Counted from the stretch's first letter, positions 16,765 through 25,886 are shown. The stretch: 64,000 nt of DNA from BP-464 sp963825415 (GCA_963825415.1 CAWGTD010000006.1:744001-808000); one strand, 5' to 3'. Translations and numbers: made by a program. The notes: generated by a model from the sequence alone, not told the origin.

Positions 16765-18367
16765 ATGTCCCATCACGCTGCTGATCTGCCCGAACGGGCG
16801 CACGACGACGGGTCCCCCGCGGTCCCGCTCATTGCCGTGCCCACGACGCCCCCGGAGTTCGCGGATCTCGCCGCCATGGCGGCCCACGATCTCGTCGAGC
16901 CGCTGCAGGCGACCGCCGATCGCCTCGAGGTCATCTCGAGCGACCACGGCGACGCCATGGGTGACGAGCCGCGCCGCCTGCTCGGCGTCGCGATCGCCGA
17001 GCTGACGGACGTGCGGCGAATGGTCGCCGAGTCCGAGCTCACCCTCACCCACCACGCCACCCACGACGCCCTGACCGGCCTGGCCAACCGCGCCGCGCTC
17101 GTCGAACGGCTCGACGTCGCCCTCGAGCGCGCCAACCAGGGTGGCGGCGTTCCCGCGATCCTGCATCTCGACCTCGACGACTTCAAGAACTTCAACGACA
17201 CGCTCGGCGACCAGGCCGGCGACAACCTGCTCAAGCAGGTGGCGGGTCGGCTCACCGAAGCGCTGCGCCCCGGCGACCTGCTTGCGCGCTTCGACGGCGA
17301 CGAGTTCGTCGTCCTGCTTCCGACCGTCACCTCGCGCAGGGAGGCCATCGAGGTCGCCCAGTGTCTGCGTCCGGCGCTCCAGCCCTCGCACGAGCTGCGT
17401 CACGAGCACGGCTCGACGGCGAGCATCGGCGTGGCCGTCGCCGAGGGCGCCACCGGCTCGGGATCGATTCTGCGCGCCGCCGAGACCGCGATGCGCGTCG
17501 CCAAGCGCGATGGCGGCAACCGCATCGAGGTCTACGACCGTGCCATGGCCGACCGCTCCGTGCGCCGCCGCTCGATCGAGCGCGCCCTGCGCGAGGCGAT
17601 CGCCGGCGACTGCCTGTCGCTCGCCTTCCAGCCGATCGTCCGCCTGCGCGACGGTTCGGTGACCGGCCTGGAGACGCTCGTGCGCTGGGAGCACCCCGAG
17701 TGGGGCGCGATGTCCCCCGGCGAGTTCGTGCCGATCGCCGAGGAGACCGGCCTGATCGTCGACCTCGGCGAGTGGGTCATGACGCATTCGCTCAAGCAGC
17801 TCGCCGCGTGGCGGACCGCCGGTGAGCCCTTCGCCGACGCAGATGCGGATGACGATCAACCTCTCCACCGGCCACCTCGTCCGCCCGGAGCTCATCCCGT
17901 TCGTGCGCGACCTGCTCGCCTCGACGCGCATCGCTCCGCAGTCGCTGGACTTCGAGATCACCGAGACGGCCTTCCTGGGTCAGCGTGATGCGGCCGTCAA
18001 CAACATCAACGCGCTGCGCAGCATCGGCCTGGGCATCGCGCTCGACGACTTCGGCACCGGCTTCTCCTCGCTGAGCCACCTCCAGCAGCTCCCGCTCGAC
18101 CGCGTCAAGCTCGACCGGTCGTTCACCTCCAGCCTTCTCCCCACCCCGAGCGCCACCGCGATCGCGCGCGCGCTCACCAGCATGGCCCACGCTCTCTGCC
18201 TCGACGTCGTCGCCGAGGGTGTCGAGTCACGCCAGCAGGCCGACCTGCTCGTCTCGATCGGCTGCGACCACGGCCAGGGCTACGTCTTCGCCCGGCCGTG
18301 CCCGGCCGACCAGGTCGGTGACGTCCTCGACGACATCCGTCGCCAGGACCGCCCCGGCGCCGGCTGA
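16765..18367 (+). CDS. GGDEF-EAL cyclic-di-GMP turnover protein (one frameshift)
   Basis: About 533 residues after repair, soluble, with no transmembrane segments. A short N-terminal helical region (1-90) is followed by a GGDEF domain whose signature is FDGDEF, one residue off the canonical GGDEF, with an intact inhibitory RxxD (RPGD) just before it. A C-terminal EAL domain reads ETL in place of EAL but keeps the ExTE strand (FEITETA), DDFGTGFSS, KLDRSF, AEGVE and QGY. A one-base insertion near 17839-17841 splits the EAL domain (FA|MRMTINLS). The EAL half looks catalytically competent; cyclase activity is uncertain. ATG 16765 is the first plausible start after a FliA-like promoter. Confidence 0.88.
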
Positions 18368-18371
18368 TCCC

Positions 18372-19895
18372 TTAGGGGAGCGTGCCGCCGAGCGTGTCGG
18401 TGGCGCTGCCAGAGGAGTTGGTCACCGTCTTGCCGGCGTCGTTGAGCGTCGCCGCGGGATCCGGGATCGCGGGAACGCTCGGCGTGCTGGCCGGCACGCT
18501 CGTGTTCAGCTTCGGAGCGGACGGAGCGGAGGGCGCGGACGGAGCCGAGGACCCGGAGGGTGCGGACGGCGTGTCGGGCTGCCCCGGCGTCGGCAGCGCG
18601 TCGTGCGGATCGCTGGGCAGGACGCCGGCGACGTCGTCGACGACGGGCGTGACGGCGGAACCCGGATCGACCGCTGATGCCGGTGCGGAACCACCGGCGG
18701 AAGACGAGCCGCCCGACTGGCGGGTGGGCGCGGCCGCCCTCGAGGTGGCGCTACGTGCCCCGGTGCCCACCGATGCGGGCGCGGACGCCGAGCGGTTGCG
18801 GCGGACCACGGTGCTCGCGAGCTCGTCGCGGACCGCCGAGCGGCTGTCGCCCACCGGGCTGAGCGCCGAGCCGGGCTGCACGTTGGCGGGCTGGCGCGTG
18901 GCCACTCCGGCCCCGACGCCGGCCATGGCGACCACGGCGGCGGTCGCAGCCGCCTTGATCCAGCTCGGATCGACGGTCGAGCCCAGCTGCGCAGACCACT
19001 GCGCGAAGTTCGAGAGGTGCATGGCCGACGTCCCGGCCTGTGCAGCGTCGCCGGCTTCGCCGAGCCACTTGCGGCGCAGGAACAGCGGGAGCGGCAGCAT
19101 CGCGGCGATGCGCTGGCGCATCGGGCGGTCCGCGGTGACGGGGATGTCGAGGCCGGCAACGCGCGCCTGGCGGCGGCACGGCTGGCAGTGCGAGACGTGG
19201 CGGGCCAACCGACGCTGGTCGCGCAGGCCGACCTCGCCGCCCATGGCGGTGCCGATGATGGTCTGGATGCGCTGGCAGCGCGCCCCGGTGACGAGCTCCT
19301 CGTACTCCTCGGTCAGCCTCCGGCGGGCGCGGAAGAGCGTGCTCTCGACCGACGGGCGGCTCATACCCAGGCGCTCGCCGATCTCGCGATAGGAGAGGCC
19401 CTCGAGCTCGCGCATGACCAGGATCGAGTGGTGGGTCTCGGAGAGGCCGCCGAACGCGCCGCGCAGGTGGTCGATCTGCTGCTTGGACTCGAGCTTGGCC
19501 TCGGGCATGGCGTCCGTGCTCACGAGGCGGCCGTAGTCGGCGGCGCCGAGGCCCTCGTCGGCGTCGTAGGAGACCTCCTCGGCCCGGCGCGAACGCCGGA
19601 ACTGGTCGATGCACGCGTTCTTGGCGATCTCGTAGATCCACGGCTTGAAGGCGATCGGACGATCGGTCTCGCGCATGCGCCGCAGCGCCGAGACGAACAC
19701 GTCCTGGGCGATGTCCTCCGCCCGGCCGTGGTCGTGGACCATCCCGAAGATGTAGGCCGTGATGCGCCGGTGATAGCGGTGGTAGAGGTCCTCGAAGGCG
19801 CGCTCGTCGAGACGGCGAACTCGGCGTACGAGCTCCTGATCCGTGACCTCGACTCCTACATGCGACGCGCTGGCCGCTGTTGCGAGCGCTGACAT
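18372..19895 (-). CDS. ECF sigma factor fused to zinc-finger anti-sigma and membrane segment
   Basis: A single protein of 507 residues. Sigma2 (about 25-100) and sigma4 with its helix-turn-helix (LSYREIGERLGMSRPSVEST, about 167-186) are complete. They are followed by a zinc-binding anti-sigma motif HVSHCQPC (HxxxCxxC, 233-240), a transmembrane helix at about 312-333 and a Ser/Pro/Ala-rich tail of about 170 residues expected outside the membrane. Normally sigma and anti-sigma are separate proteins. ATG 19895 is chosen because GAGGGGA lies 9-10 nt upstream; an in-frame ATG at 19931 is less well placed. It is transcribed from a near-consensus promoter at 19961-19989. Confidence 0.9.
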   Translation of the reverse strand: MSALATAASASHVGVEVTDQELVRRVRRLDERAFEDLYHRYHRRITAYIFGMVHDHGRAEDIAQDVFVSALRRMRETDRPIAFKPWIYEIAKNACIDQFRRSRRAEEVSYDADEGLGAADYGRLVSTDAMPEAKLESKQQIDHLRGAFGGLSETHHSILVMRELEGLSYREIGERLGMSRPSVESTLFRARRRLTEEYEELVTGARCQRIQTIIGTAMGGEVGLRDQRRLARHVSHCQPCRRQARVAGLDIPVTADRPMRQRIAAMLPLPLFLRRKWLGEAGDAAQAGTSAMHLSNFAQWSAQLGSTVDPSWIKAAATAAVVAMAGVGAGVATRQPANVQPGSALSPVGDSRSAVRDELASTVVRRNRSASAPASVGTGARSATSRAAAPTRQSGGSSSAGGSAPASAVDPGSAVTPVVDDVAGVLPSDPHDALPTPGQPDTPSAPSGSSAPSAPSAPSAPKLNTSVPASTPSVPAIPDPAATLNDAGKTVTNSSGSATDTLGGTLP

Positions 19896-19960
19896 CCTCA
19901 GGCTTCCCCTCGTCCGGCGGTCATCATCCAAAGTGACAGACCGCTCCTCCGGTTACGCGA

Positions 19961-19989
19961 ACCATAGCGTTCAGTAACGGGCCTCGCAA
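19961..19989 (-). promoter_or_regulatory. Sigma-70-type promoter of the sigma/anti-sigma gene
   Basis: On the minus strand: TTGCGA, exactly 17 nt, TATGGT, giving a start site about 60 nt ahead of ATG 19895. This is one of the best promoter matches in the window and implies housekeeping expression instead of ECF autoregulation. Confidence 0.65.
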
Positions 19990-20018
19990 GACAAATGTAG
20001 TCAAATCTGGGGATAGCT

Positions 20019-20759
20019 ATGCCCACGCTCCCGACCCTCATCGGCTTTCTGGACGACGTCCTAAAGCCCCAGAATTTTGAAGATCACGGTCCCAACGGGC
20101 TCCAGGTGCCCGGAAGCGAGGAAGTTGCGACCGTCGTGACCGGCGTCAGCGCCGGAGCGGAGCTCTTCGAGCGGGCCGCCTCCGAAGGCGCCGATCTCGT
20201 CCTGGTGCATCACGGGCTGTTCTGGAACGGGGCCCCACGAGAGCTCGACCGCCCCGCGCGCCGGCGCCTGCAGCTGCTCTTCGAGGCCGACATGAGCCTC
20301 GCCGCCTACCACCTGCCGCTCGACGCCCACCTCGAGCACGGCAACAACGCCCTGCTGGCCGAGGCGATCGGTGCCGAGGTCACCGGGCAGTTCGCCGAGA
20401 TCGGCGTCGCCGCGCGTCTCGACGGCATCGCGCCGGAGGAGCTGCGCGAGCGGGTCCAGTGCGCCACCGGCCGCGAACCGCTCGCCGTCCTTGCAGGCCC
20501 TGAGCGCATCGACAGCGTCGCGATCGTCTCCGGCGGAGGCCAGGGCTACCTGGTCGAAGCGATCGCCGCGGGCCACGGCGCGTTCGTCACGGGCGAGGCG
20601 TCAGAGCGCAACTTCAACGAGGCGCGCGAGGCCGCCGTTCACTTCCTGGCGGCCGGTCACTACGCCACCGAGACGTTCGGGGTGCGCCGCCTGGGCGATC
20701 TGCTCGCCGAGCATTTCGGCGTCCGCCACGTGTTCATCGACGTTCCGAACCCCATTTAG
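20019..20759 (+). CDS. Nif3-like dinuclear metal-binding protein
   Basis: Nif3/YbgI/DUF34-family protein of 246 residues. The metal-binding motifs are all present: LVLVHHGLFW near residue 65, AYHLPLDAHLEHGNN near 95, and the C-terminal GHYATETFGV near 215. The family forms toroidal hexamers with a two-metal site; its reaction is unsettled, with links to GTP cyclohydrolase-like chemistry and tRNA or NAD metabolism. It is divergent from the sigma-factor gene and is followed by the 59-residue protein, which has its own promoter, so they are probably not one unit. Confidence 0.92.
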   Translation: MPTLPTLIGFLDDVLKPQNFEDHGPNGLQVPGSEEVATVVTGVSAGAELFERAASEGADLVLVHHGLFWNGAPRELDRPARRRLQLLFEADMSLAAYHLPLDAHLEHGNNALLAEAIGAEVTGQFAEIGVAARLDGIAPEELRERVQCATGREPLAVLAGPERIDSVAIVSGGGQGYLVEAIAAGHGAFVTGEASERNFNEAREAAVHFLAAGHYATETFGVRRLGDLLAEHFGVRHVFIDVPNPI

Positions 20760-20791
20760 GACAAACGGTCGGAAACTGGACGGATTCTCGG

Positions 20792-20820
20792 TTGCGGACG
20801 TCCGGATCGGGGCGTAGCCT
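20792..20820 (+). promoter_or_regulatory. Sigma-70-type promoter of the 59-residue protein gene
   Basis: TTGCGG (20792-20797), 17 nt, TAGCCT (20815-20820), placing the start site near 20827 and giving a leader of about 38 nt containing a strong AGGAGGG ribosome-binding site. Confidence 0.6.
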
Positions 20821-20864
20821 GCTGGGCATAGGAGTGCTTCACGACAACAGGAGGGCATGCTCCG

Positions 20865-21044
20865 ATGGCTAATCACCTCACTCCGACCGAGCTGGCGCGC
20901 GAAGCGGGGCTCGAGCGGAGGGAAGTCATCACCAAGTGCATGGAACTCGGCGTTCCGATCTTCCAGGGCAGGATCGACAAGACCCTCTTCCTCGCCAGTC
21001 TCCAGCACGCGACCGCGCCTCGGGCGCAGGCCGCGCAGGCCTAG
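20865..21044 (+). CDS. 59-residue helix-turn-helix micro-protein, IF2_N-like
   Basis: A compact gene missed by length filters. It has promoter TTGCGG-N17-TAGCCT, AGGAGGG at 20849-20855 nine nt before ATG 20865, a 59-codon frame ending in TAG, and a Rho-independent terminator 8 nt later. The first 45 residues (LTPTELAREAGLERREVITK, then CMELGVPIFQGRIDKTLF) predict a three-helix bundle. The ELA-x3-GL-x3-EVI-x2-CMELGV spacing resembles the N-terminal module of translation factor IF-2 and MerR/excisionase-type HTHs. The tail is Ala/Gln-rich. I do not recognise a named family. The full expression cassette argues that it is real and well expressed. Confidence 0.8.
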   Translation: MANHLTPTELAREAGLERREVITKCMELGVPIFQGRIDKTLFLASLQHATAPRAQAAQA

Positions 21045-21051
21045 AGAACTC

Positions 21052-21080
21052 GAGACCCGCTCCGGCGGGTCTCTTCGTTT
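21052..21080 (+). terminator. Rho-independent terminator after the micro-protein gene
   Basis: Perfect 9-bp stem GAGACCCGC/GCGGGTCTC with a 4-nt loop (TCCG), followed by TTCGTTT. It isolates the micro-protein gene from fadD. Confidence 0.85.
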
Positions 21081-21129
21081 GTACGGCCGGTAATCTCCGG
21101 CCTCCGACGGGACGCTCGGAGGAGGAGAG

Positions 21130-22917
21130 ATGGAAGCCGGCACTCACCAGACGACTGGCAGCAGGACGATCGCCGACCTGCTGCCCAAGGCAGCCGCGGC
21201 TTTCGCCGACCGCGTCGCGCTGAAGCACAAGGTCGACGGCGAGTGGCGTGACGTCACGTTCGCCGAGGTCGGCGAGATCGTCACCGAGATCGGGCTGGGG
21301 CTCGTCGATCTCGGGATCGAGCCGGGCGAGCGCGTGTGCCTGCTTGCCAACACCCGCCCCGAGTGGACCTACGTCGACTTCGCGATCACCAGCGCGGGCG
21401 CCGTCGTCGTGCCGATCTACCCGACCAACTCGCCGGAGGAGTGCGAGTGGGTCGCCGGCAACTCCGATGCCATCGCGGTGGTGTGCGAGGACGCGAGCCA
21501 GCTCGCCAAGATCGCCGCGGTGCGCGACCGGCTGCCCTCGCTGCGCCACCTGATCGTCATCGACGCCGGCGAGGGCACCGAAGGCGCGATCGCCCTCGAC
21601 GACCTGCGCGAGCGCGGCCGCGCGCGCGCGACCGCGCCGAGCTCGAGGCGCGCTACGAGGCGGTCGGCCCCGACGATCCCTTCACCTTCATCTACACGTC
21701 CGGCACCACCGGGCCGCCGAAGGGCTGCGTGCTGACCCACGGCAACTACCGGTCGGTCATCGACATGGTCGAGGAGCGCGACCTCTTCGAGAGCGACGAC
21801 GACCTCGTCTACCTGTTCCTGCCGCTCGCGCACGCCTTCGCGCTGCTGATCCAGCTGGCGACCTTCGACCGCGGCGTGGCGCATCGCCTACTTCGGCGGC
21901 GACGCCAAGCAGATCATCCCCGAGCTGATGGAGGTCCACCCGACCTACCTGCCGTCGGTGCCGCGCATCTTCGAGAAGCTCTTCACGCTCGCCCAGGGCC
22001 AGCTGTCGGCCGAGGAGATCGAGCAGATCCGCGACATCGGCGGGCGCATCCAGGACCTCGAGGCCCAGGGCGAGGAGGTGCCGGCCGACCTGCGCGAGGC
22101 CTTCGCGCCGCTCGCCCCCAAGGCGGAGTTCGTGCGCGGGCTGTTCGGCGGGCGGCTGCGCGAGGCGGTCACCGGCGCGGCCCCGATCGCACAGGAGATC
22201 CTCGAGTTCTTCTGGGGCTGCGGCGTGCCCGTACTGGAGGGCTACGGCATGACCGAGACGTCGACCACCGCGACGGTCTCGTCGCCGGAGGCGCACAAGT
22301 TCGGCACGGTCGGGCGCGCGCTGCCCGGCGTCGAGATCCGCATCGCCGACGACGGGGAGATCCTGCTCAAGGGCGCCAACATCTTCGGCGGCTACCACAA
22401 GAACGCCGACGCCTCGTTCGGCGCCGTCGAGGACGGCTGGCTGCACACCGGCGACCTCGGCGAGCTGGACTCCGACGGCTACCTGAAGATCACCGGCCGC
22501 AAGAAGGACATCATCATCACCGCGGGCGGCAAGAACCTCACGCCGGCGAACTTCGAGAACGACCTCAAGCAGACGCGCTGGGTCTCCCAGTGCGTGATGC
22601 ACGGCGACCGCCGGCCGTTCCCCGTCGCGCTGGTCACGCTCGACGAGGAGGAGATCGTGCCGTGGGCGACCGAGCACGGGATCGCCGACACGTCGATCCC
22701 CGCGCTGGCCAACGACCCGCAGGTACGCGAGCTGATCCAGGCCGAGGTCGACCGCGCGAACGCCAAGCTCGCGCAGGTCGAGCAGGTCAAGAAGTTCGTG
22801 ATCCTCGACCACGACCTCTCCCAGGAGACCGGCGAGCTGACGCCGACGCTGAAGGTCAAACGCAACGTCGTCAACGAGAAGTACGCGCCGCTGTTCGACG
22901 AGTTGTACGCGGGCTGA
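21130..22917 (+). CDS. Long-chain acyl-CoA synthetase, FadD type (two frameshifts)
   Basis: AMP-forming acyl-CoA ligase of about 595 residues. Domain order is normal: P-loop YTSGTTGPPKGC, the ATP-binding GYGMTETS, the hinge region GWLHTGDLG, KITGRKKDII and a lid domain. The frame changes twice: in the GC-repeat tract at about 21621-21632 (equivalent to one base lost or two gained) and near 21880 (one base gained). The net change is zero modulo three, so start and stop are in the same frame. ATG 21130 is preceded by GGAGGAGAG. It should activate fatty acids for beta-oxidation or lipid synthesis, possibly feeding the WS/DGAT upstream. Confidence 0.9.
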
Positions 22918-22946
22918 ACCACTGCCCTCCCTAGGATGGGAGGCTG

Positions 22947-23420
22947 ATGCGGACGGACCCGACTGACACCGGCGGGCTGTTCACCGGCCGGCGTCCCGGG
23001 ACGCGGCCGGTCAAGTACCGCGACGATCCGCAGCGCCGCGGCGGCCCACGCCAGACGGCCGACGACTGGCTGGCGCATGCCGTACTTGCGCTGATGGCGC
23101 TCGTCGGCGTCAGCTTCTGGGGACCCATCCCGCTCGGCTGCATGTGGATCGGCTCGCAGTTCAGCTATTGGGCCGACAGCCTGATGCTGGGGATCCTCGT
23201 CTCGTTCCTCGCCGTGCTCGCGGCGCTGCTCGTCGGCCTGATCGCGATGAAGCGCCTGGATCACGCATGGATCCTGATCCGGCGCGCGGCGGGCCACGAC
23301 CAGCGCGAGGGGGCGATCGGGCGCGTGTTCGCGATCAGCTGCGGCATCGGCGTCGTGGTGTTCGTGACGTGGTTCTTGATCTTCGCCGGGCCGGGACCGT
23401 CGCTGGCCCCCAGCGGCTGA
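22947..23420 (+). CDS. Small membrane protein of unknown function
   Basis: 157 residues. A charged, Gly/Arg/Pro-rich N-terminal arm (1-40) precedes three hydrophobic segments (about 43-60, 70-100 and 128-148). No catalytic motif or known family is recognised. TAGGAT at 22932-22937 ends 9 nt before ATG 22947, a likely leaderless or near-leaderless start, although GGGAGG also lies in that gap and could serve as ribosome-binding site. It is 2 bp upstream of the HisC-like aminotransferase gene, so they are almost certainly co-transcribed, but nothing shows a functional link. Confidence 0.65.
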   Translation: MRTDPTDTGGLFTGRRPGTRPVKYRDDPQRRGGPRQTADDWLAHAVLALMALVGVSFWGPIPLGCMWIGSQFSYWADSLMLGILVSFLAVLAALLVGLIAMKRLDHAWILIRRAAGHDQREGAIGRVFAISCGIGVVVFVTWFLIFAGPGPSLAPSG

Positions 23421-23422
23421 GC

Positions 23423-24538
23423 ATGGGCTTCCTCGACTACTACCGCCAGTTCGAAGGCATGTCGGACGAGGAGGTGCAGGCGCAGCTCCACGAGCAGGCT
23501 GCCGAGCGCAAGCTCAAGGCGCTCGCGGTGGTCGAGCCGCTCGACCTGTCGACCACGACCTGGCCGGAGTACCCGCACCCGTACGTGGTCAACGCGATCA
23601 CCTACGTAGCTCGCCGCGGGCTGCACCGCTATCTCGACCGCCACGCGACGGCGCTGCGCTCCGAGCTGGCCGGCCACCACGACGTGCCCGAGGAGCGGCT
23701 TGTGGTCGGCGACGGGGCCGCGCAGCTGCTCAGCGCGGCGGTCCAGGTCCTGATGGACGACTCCAACGACGAGCTGGTGACGCCGTGGCCGTCGTATCCG
23801 CTCTTCCCGCTGATGGCCAGGCGCGCCCGCGCCCACGCGGTGCCGGTCGACGGCTTCGGGATCGAGCCCGTGATGCGCGCCGTCAACGACCGCACCCGGA
23901 TCGTCGCGCTGTGCAACCCGAACGATCCCACGGGCGAGCTGATCGCCATGGACGACATTCGGGCGTTGCTCGAGGCGCTGCCGGAGCGCGTGGTCCTGCT
24001 GCTCGACGAAGCGCTGGTGGACTTCGTCGGCCCTGACGTGCAGGCACGCGACGCCTCGCTCGAGCTGCTCGAAGAGCATCCACGGATGCTGGTGTTCCGG
24101 ACCTTCTCGAAGGCGTGGGGCCTGGCCGGCCTGCGCTGCGGCTACGCGATCGGCGGCCCCGGCTCCGAGCCGCTGCTCGAGCGCCTCGAGCCCGAGCTTG
24201 GCCTCAACGAGCTCGCCCAGGCGGGAGCGCTGGAGGCGCTACGCAGTTCGGCGGAGCTCGTCGCCCGGCGCGGACTCGCGATCGCCGCCAACCGGGTGCG
24301 CCTGACCGCGCGTGCCCGCGAGCTCGGATACCAGCTGCCCGACAGCCATGCCAACGTGCTGTGGCTGGCGTTTCCCGGCGTGCCCGGCTCCGAGCTGGTG
24401 CGCCGCGCCGAGCGCGCGCAGGTGATCGTCGCCGGAGGCGGACCGCTCGGCGAACCCGACCGCATTCGCGTGACCCTCCCGGCACGCGACGAACACGTCC
24501 AGCGCCTGGACCGCGCGCTGGAGAAGATGCGGGGATAG
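23423..24538 (+). CDS. Histidinol-phosphate aminotransferase-like class I/II aminotransferase
   Basis: Fold-type I PLP enzyme of 371 residues. Motifs are the PLP-phosphate site region VGDGAAQLLSA, the strand VALCNPNDPTGELI (class I/II NPxNPTG), VLLLDEALVDF and the Schiff-base lysine in FRTFSKAWGLAGLRCGY. This is the HisC/CobD branch. It also has an N-terminal extension of about 40 residues (Glu/Gln-rich) before the core. Because no other his gene is nearby, it could be HisC, a phenylalanine/tyrosine aminotransferase or a cobalamin-pathway enzyme. It is 2 bp downstream of the small membrane protein gene. Confidence 0.85.
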   Translation: MGFLDYYRQFEGMSDEEVQAQLHEQAAERKLKALAVVEPLDLSTTTWPEYPHPYVVNAITYVARRGLHRYLDRHATALRSELAGHHDVPEERLVVGDGAAQLLSAAVQVLMDDSNDELVTPWPSYPLFPLMARRARAHAVPVDGFGIEPVMRAVNDRTRIVALCNPNDPTGELIAMDDIRALLEALPERVVLLLDEALVDFVGPDVQARDASLELLEEHPRMLVFRTFSKAWGLAGLRCGYAIGGPGSEPLLERLEPELGLNELAQAGALEALRSSAELVARRGLAIAANRVRLTARARELGYQLPDSHANVLWLAFPGVPGSELVRRAERAQVIVAGGGPLGEPDRIRVTLPARDEHVQRLDRALEKMRG

Positions 24539-24551
24539 ACCCTCCGGGCGC

Positions 24552-24573
24552 CGTGACCGGGCCTTCGGCCCTC
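24552..24573 (-). terminator. Short GC hairpin right after the patatin stop
   Basis: GGGCCTTCGGCCC hairpin directly beyond the patatin stop codon, in the 35-bp gap between convergent genes. It differs from the copy at 7106-7127 by one base across about 22 bp and has the same distance from the stop codon. Confidence 0.45.
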
Positions 24574-25860
24574 CTAGCCCTGGCGGCTCTGGCGCAGCAG
24601 CGAGGGGGTGGCCTGCTCGAGGATCTTGCGCCACGCGCGCGTGCTCTCGCGCTCGGCCGAGAAGTGCTTGACGACCTTGCGCACCCGCGTGGCGGAGATC
24701 TCGATGCCGTGGCGCTGGCAGATCTCGTGGAAGCTGCGGTACTCGGCGGCGAGCTTCAGCGTGACCGACTCGAACCCGTGGCGCGCGATGTCGACGCGGC
24801 TGGCGAAGTTCATGATCGGCGTCTGGAACATCAGCTCGTCGTCGGGCTCGGGCTCGATCAGGACGATGTCGACGCCCGGGTAGCGCTGCTCCCACTGGCG
24901 CGCCATCTCGTGCAGGCGCTGGTAGGCCATCAGCTTGAACGCCTGGTAGCCGATCTGGGGCAGGCCCATGTCGCTGACGTGGCGCGGCCGGCTGCCGCGC
25001 AGCACCGTGGGGATCTCGGTGGTGAAGTCGTTGACGTAGGGCACGAGCGGGTTGACGACGACGACCAGCTTGGCGCCTGCCTCCACGGCGATGTCGACGT
25101 TGGTCGTCGAGACGATGCCACCGTCGATCAGCTCGCGGTCGCGCACCTTCACCGGCGCGTAGACCATCGGCAGCGCCGTCGAGGCGCGGACGGCCGTCGA
25201 GATCGGGACGTCGTCCCAGCCCTCGGCGCCGAAGACGATGCGCTCGCAGGTGTCGAGGTCGGTCGCGGCGATGTAGAGCTGGCTGTCCAGCGCCCGGAAG
25301 TCGTCGGTGCGCCCGGGTTCGCCGAGCACCGTCCGCAGATAGCGCTCGATGCCTGAGCTCGAGTAGACGCCCGCCGGCAGGCCCTCGGCCAGGCCGAGGA
25401 CGAGGTCCATCGCCGAAACCTGCCCGAGCTGGCCGACCAGCTGGCGCGCCAGCCGCGCCGCCCGCAGCGGCATCAGCGCGGCGCTCTTGGCGAAGTCGAC
25501 CACGTTGGGCCGCAGCAGCATGTTGAGGTCGATGTCGCGGAACGGCGTGGGCGAGTGCTGGTTGACGACCCGCATCATCTCCTCGGGCGTCACGCCGTTG
25601 GCGGTCAGCGCAGCGACGAACGAGCCGGCCGAGGTGCCGACATAGACATCGAACTGGTTGACGGTCCGGTTGACCGACAGCAGGTCCAGAGCGCGCAGCG
25701 CGCCGATCTCGTAGACGCCGCCGGTGAACCCGCCGCCTCCGAGGACCAGGGCTGTCTTCGACCGGCGGCGCCGGCGCGTGCGAGAGCCGCTGCGGCCGGA
25801 GGCTTTCGCTCCTCCGGCACGCTTCTCTCGAGCCGGCTCGAAGCGAACGACCTTGCCCAT
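24574..25860 (-). CDS. Patatin-like phospholipase
   Basis: Patatin-family acyl hydrolase of 428 residues using a Ser-Asp dyad. The oxyanion loop is LGGGGFTGGVYEIG at about 40-53, the nucleophile elbow is VGTSAGS (Ser77), and the acid is in LIDGGIVST. The first 35 residues are rich in Arg/Lys/Gly and lack a signal peptide, which suggests a cytoplasmic or nucleic acid/lipid-associated protein. The C-terminal half (about 260-428) is helical and carries no recognised domain. It shares a bidirectional promoter with PBP4. It probably hydrolyses membrane phospholipid or storage lipid. Confidence 0.9.
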   Translation of the reverse strand: MGKVVRFEPAREKRAGGAKASGRSGSRTRRRRRSKTALVLGGGGFTGGVYEIGALRALDLLSVNRTVNQFDVYVGTSAGSFVAALTANGVTPEEMMRVVNQHSPTPFRDIDLNMLLRPNVVDFAKSAALMPLRAARLARQLVGQLGQVSAMDLVLGLAEGLPAGVYSSSGIERYLRTVLGEPGRTDDFRALDSQLYIAATDLDTCERIVFGAEGWDDVPISTAVRASTALPMVYAPVKVRDRELIDGGIVSTTNVDIAVEAGAKLVVVVNPLVPYVNDFTTEIPTVLRGSRPRHVSDMGLPQIGYQAFKLMAYQRLHEMARQWEQRYPGVDIVLIEPEPDDELMFQTPIMNFASRVDIARHGFESVTLKLAAEYRSFHEICQRHGIEISATRVRKVVKHFSAERESTRAWRKILEQATPSLLRQSRQG

Positions 25861-25869
25861 CTAGCGCTG

Positions 25870-25879
25870 AGTGTACCCT
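25870..25879. promoter_or_regulatory. Bidirectional promoter with -10 boxes sharing TA
   Basis: AGTGTACCCT contains TACCCT on the plus strand (7 nt before GTG 25887 of PBP4) and TACACT on the minus strand (9 nt before ATG 25860 of patatin). The two -10 boxes overlap at their TA. Both transcripts would be leaderless or nearly so. The same layout occurs at 29932-29941. Confidence 0.55.
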
Positions 25880-25886
25880 CGGCCTG

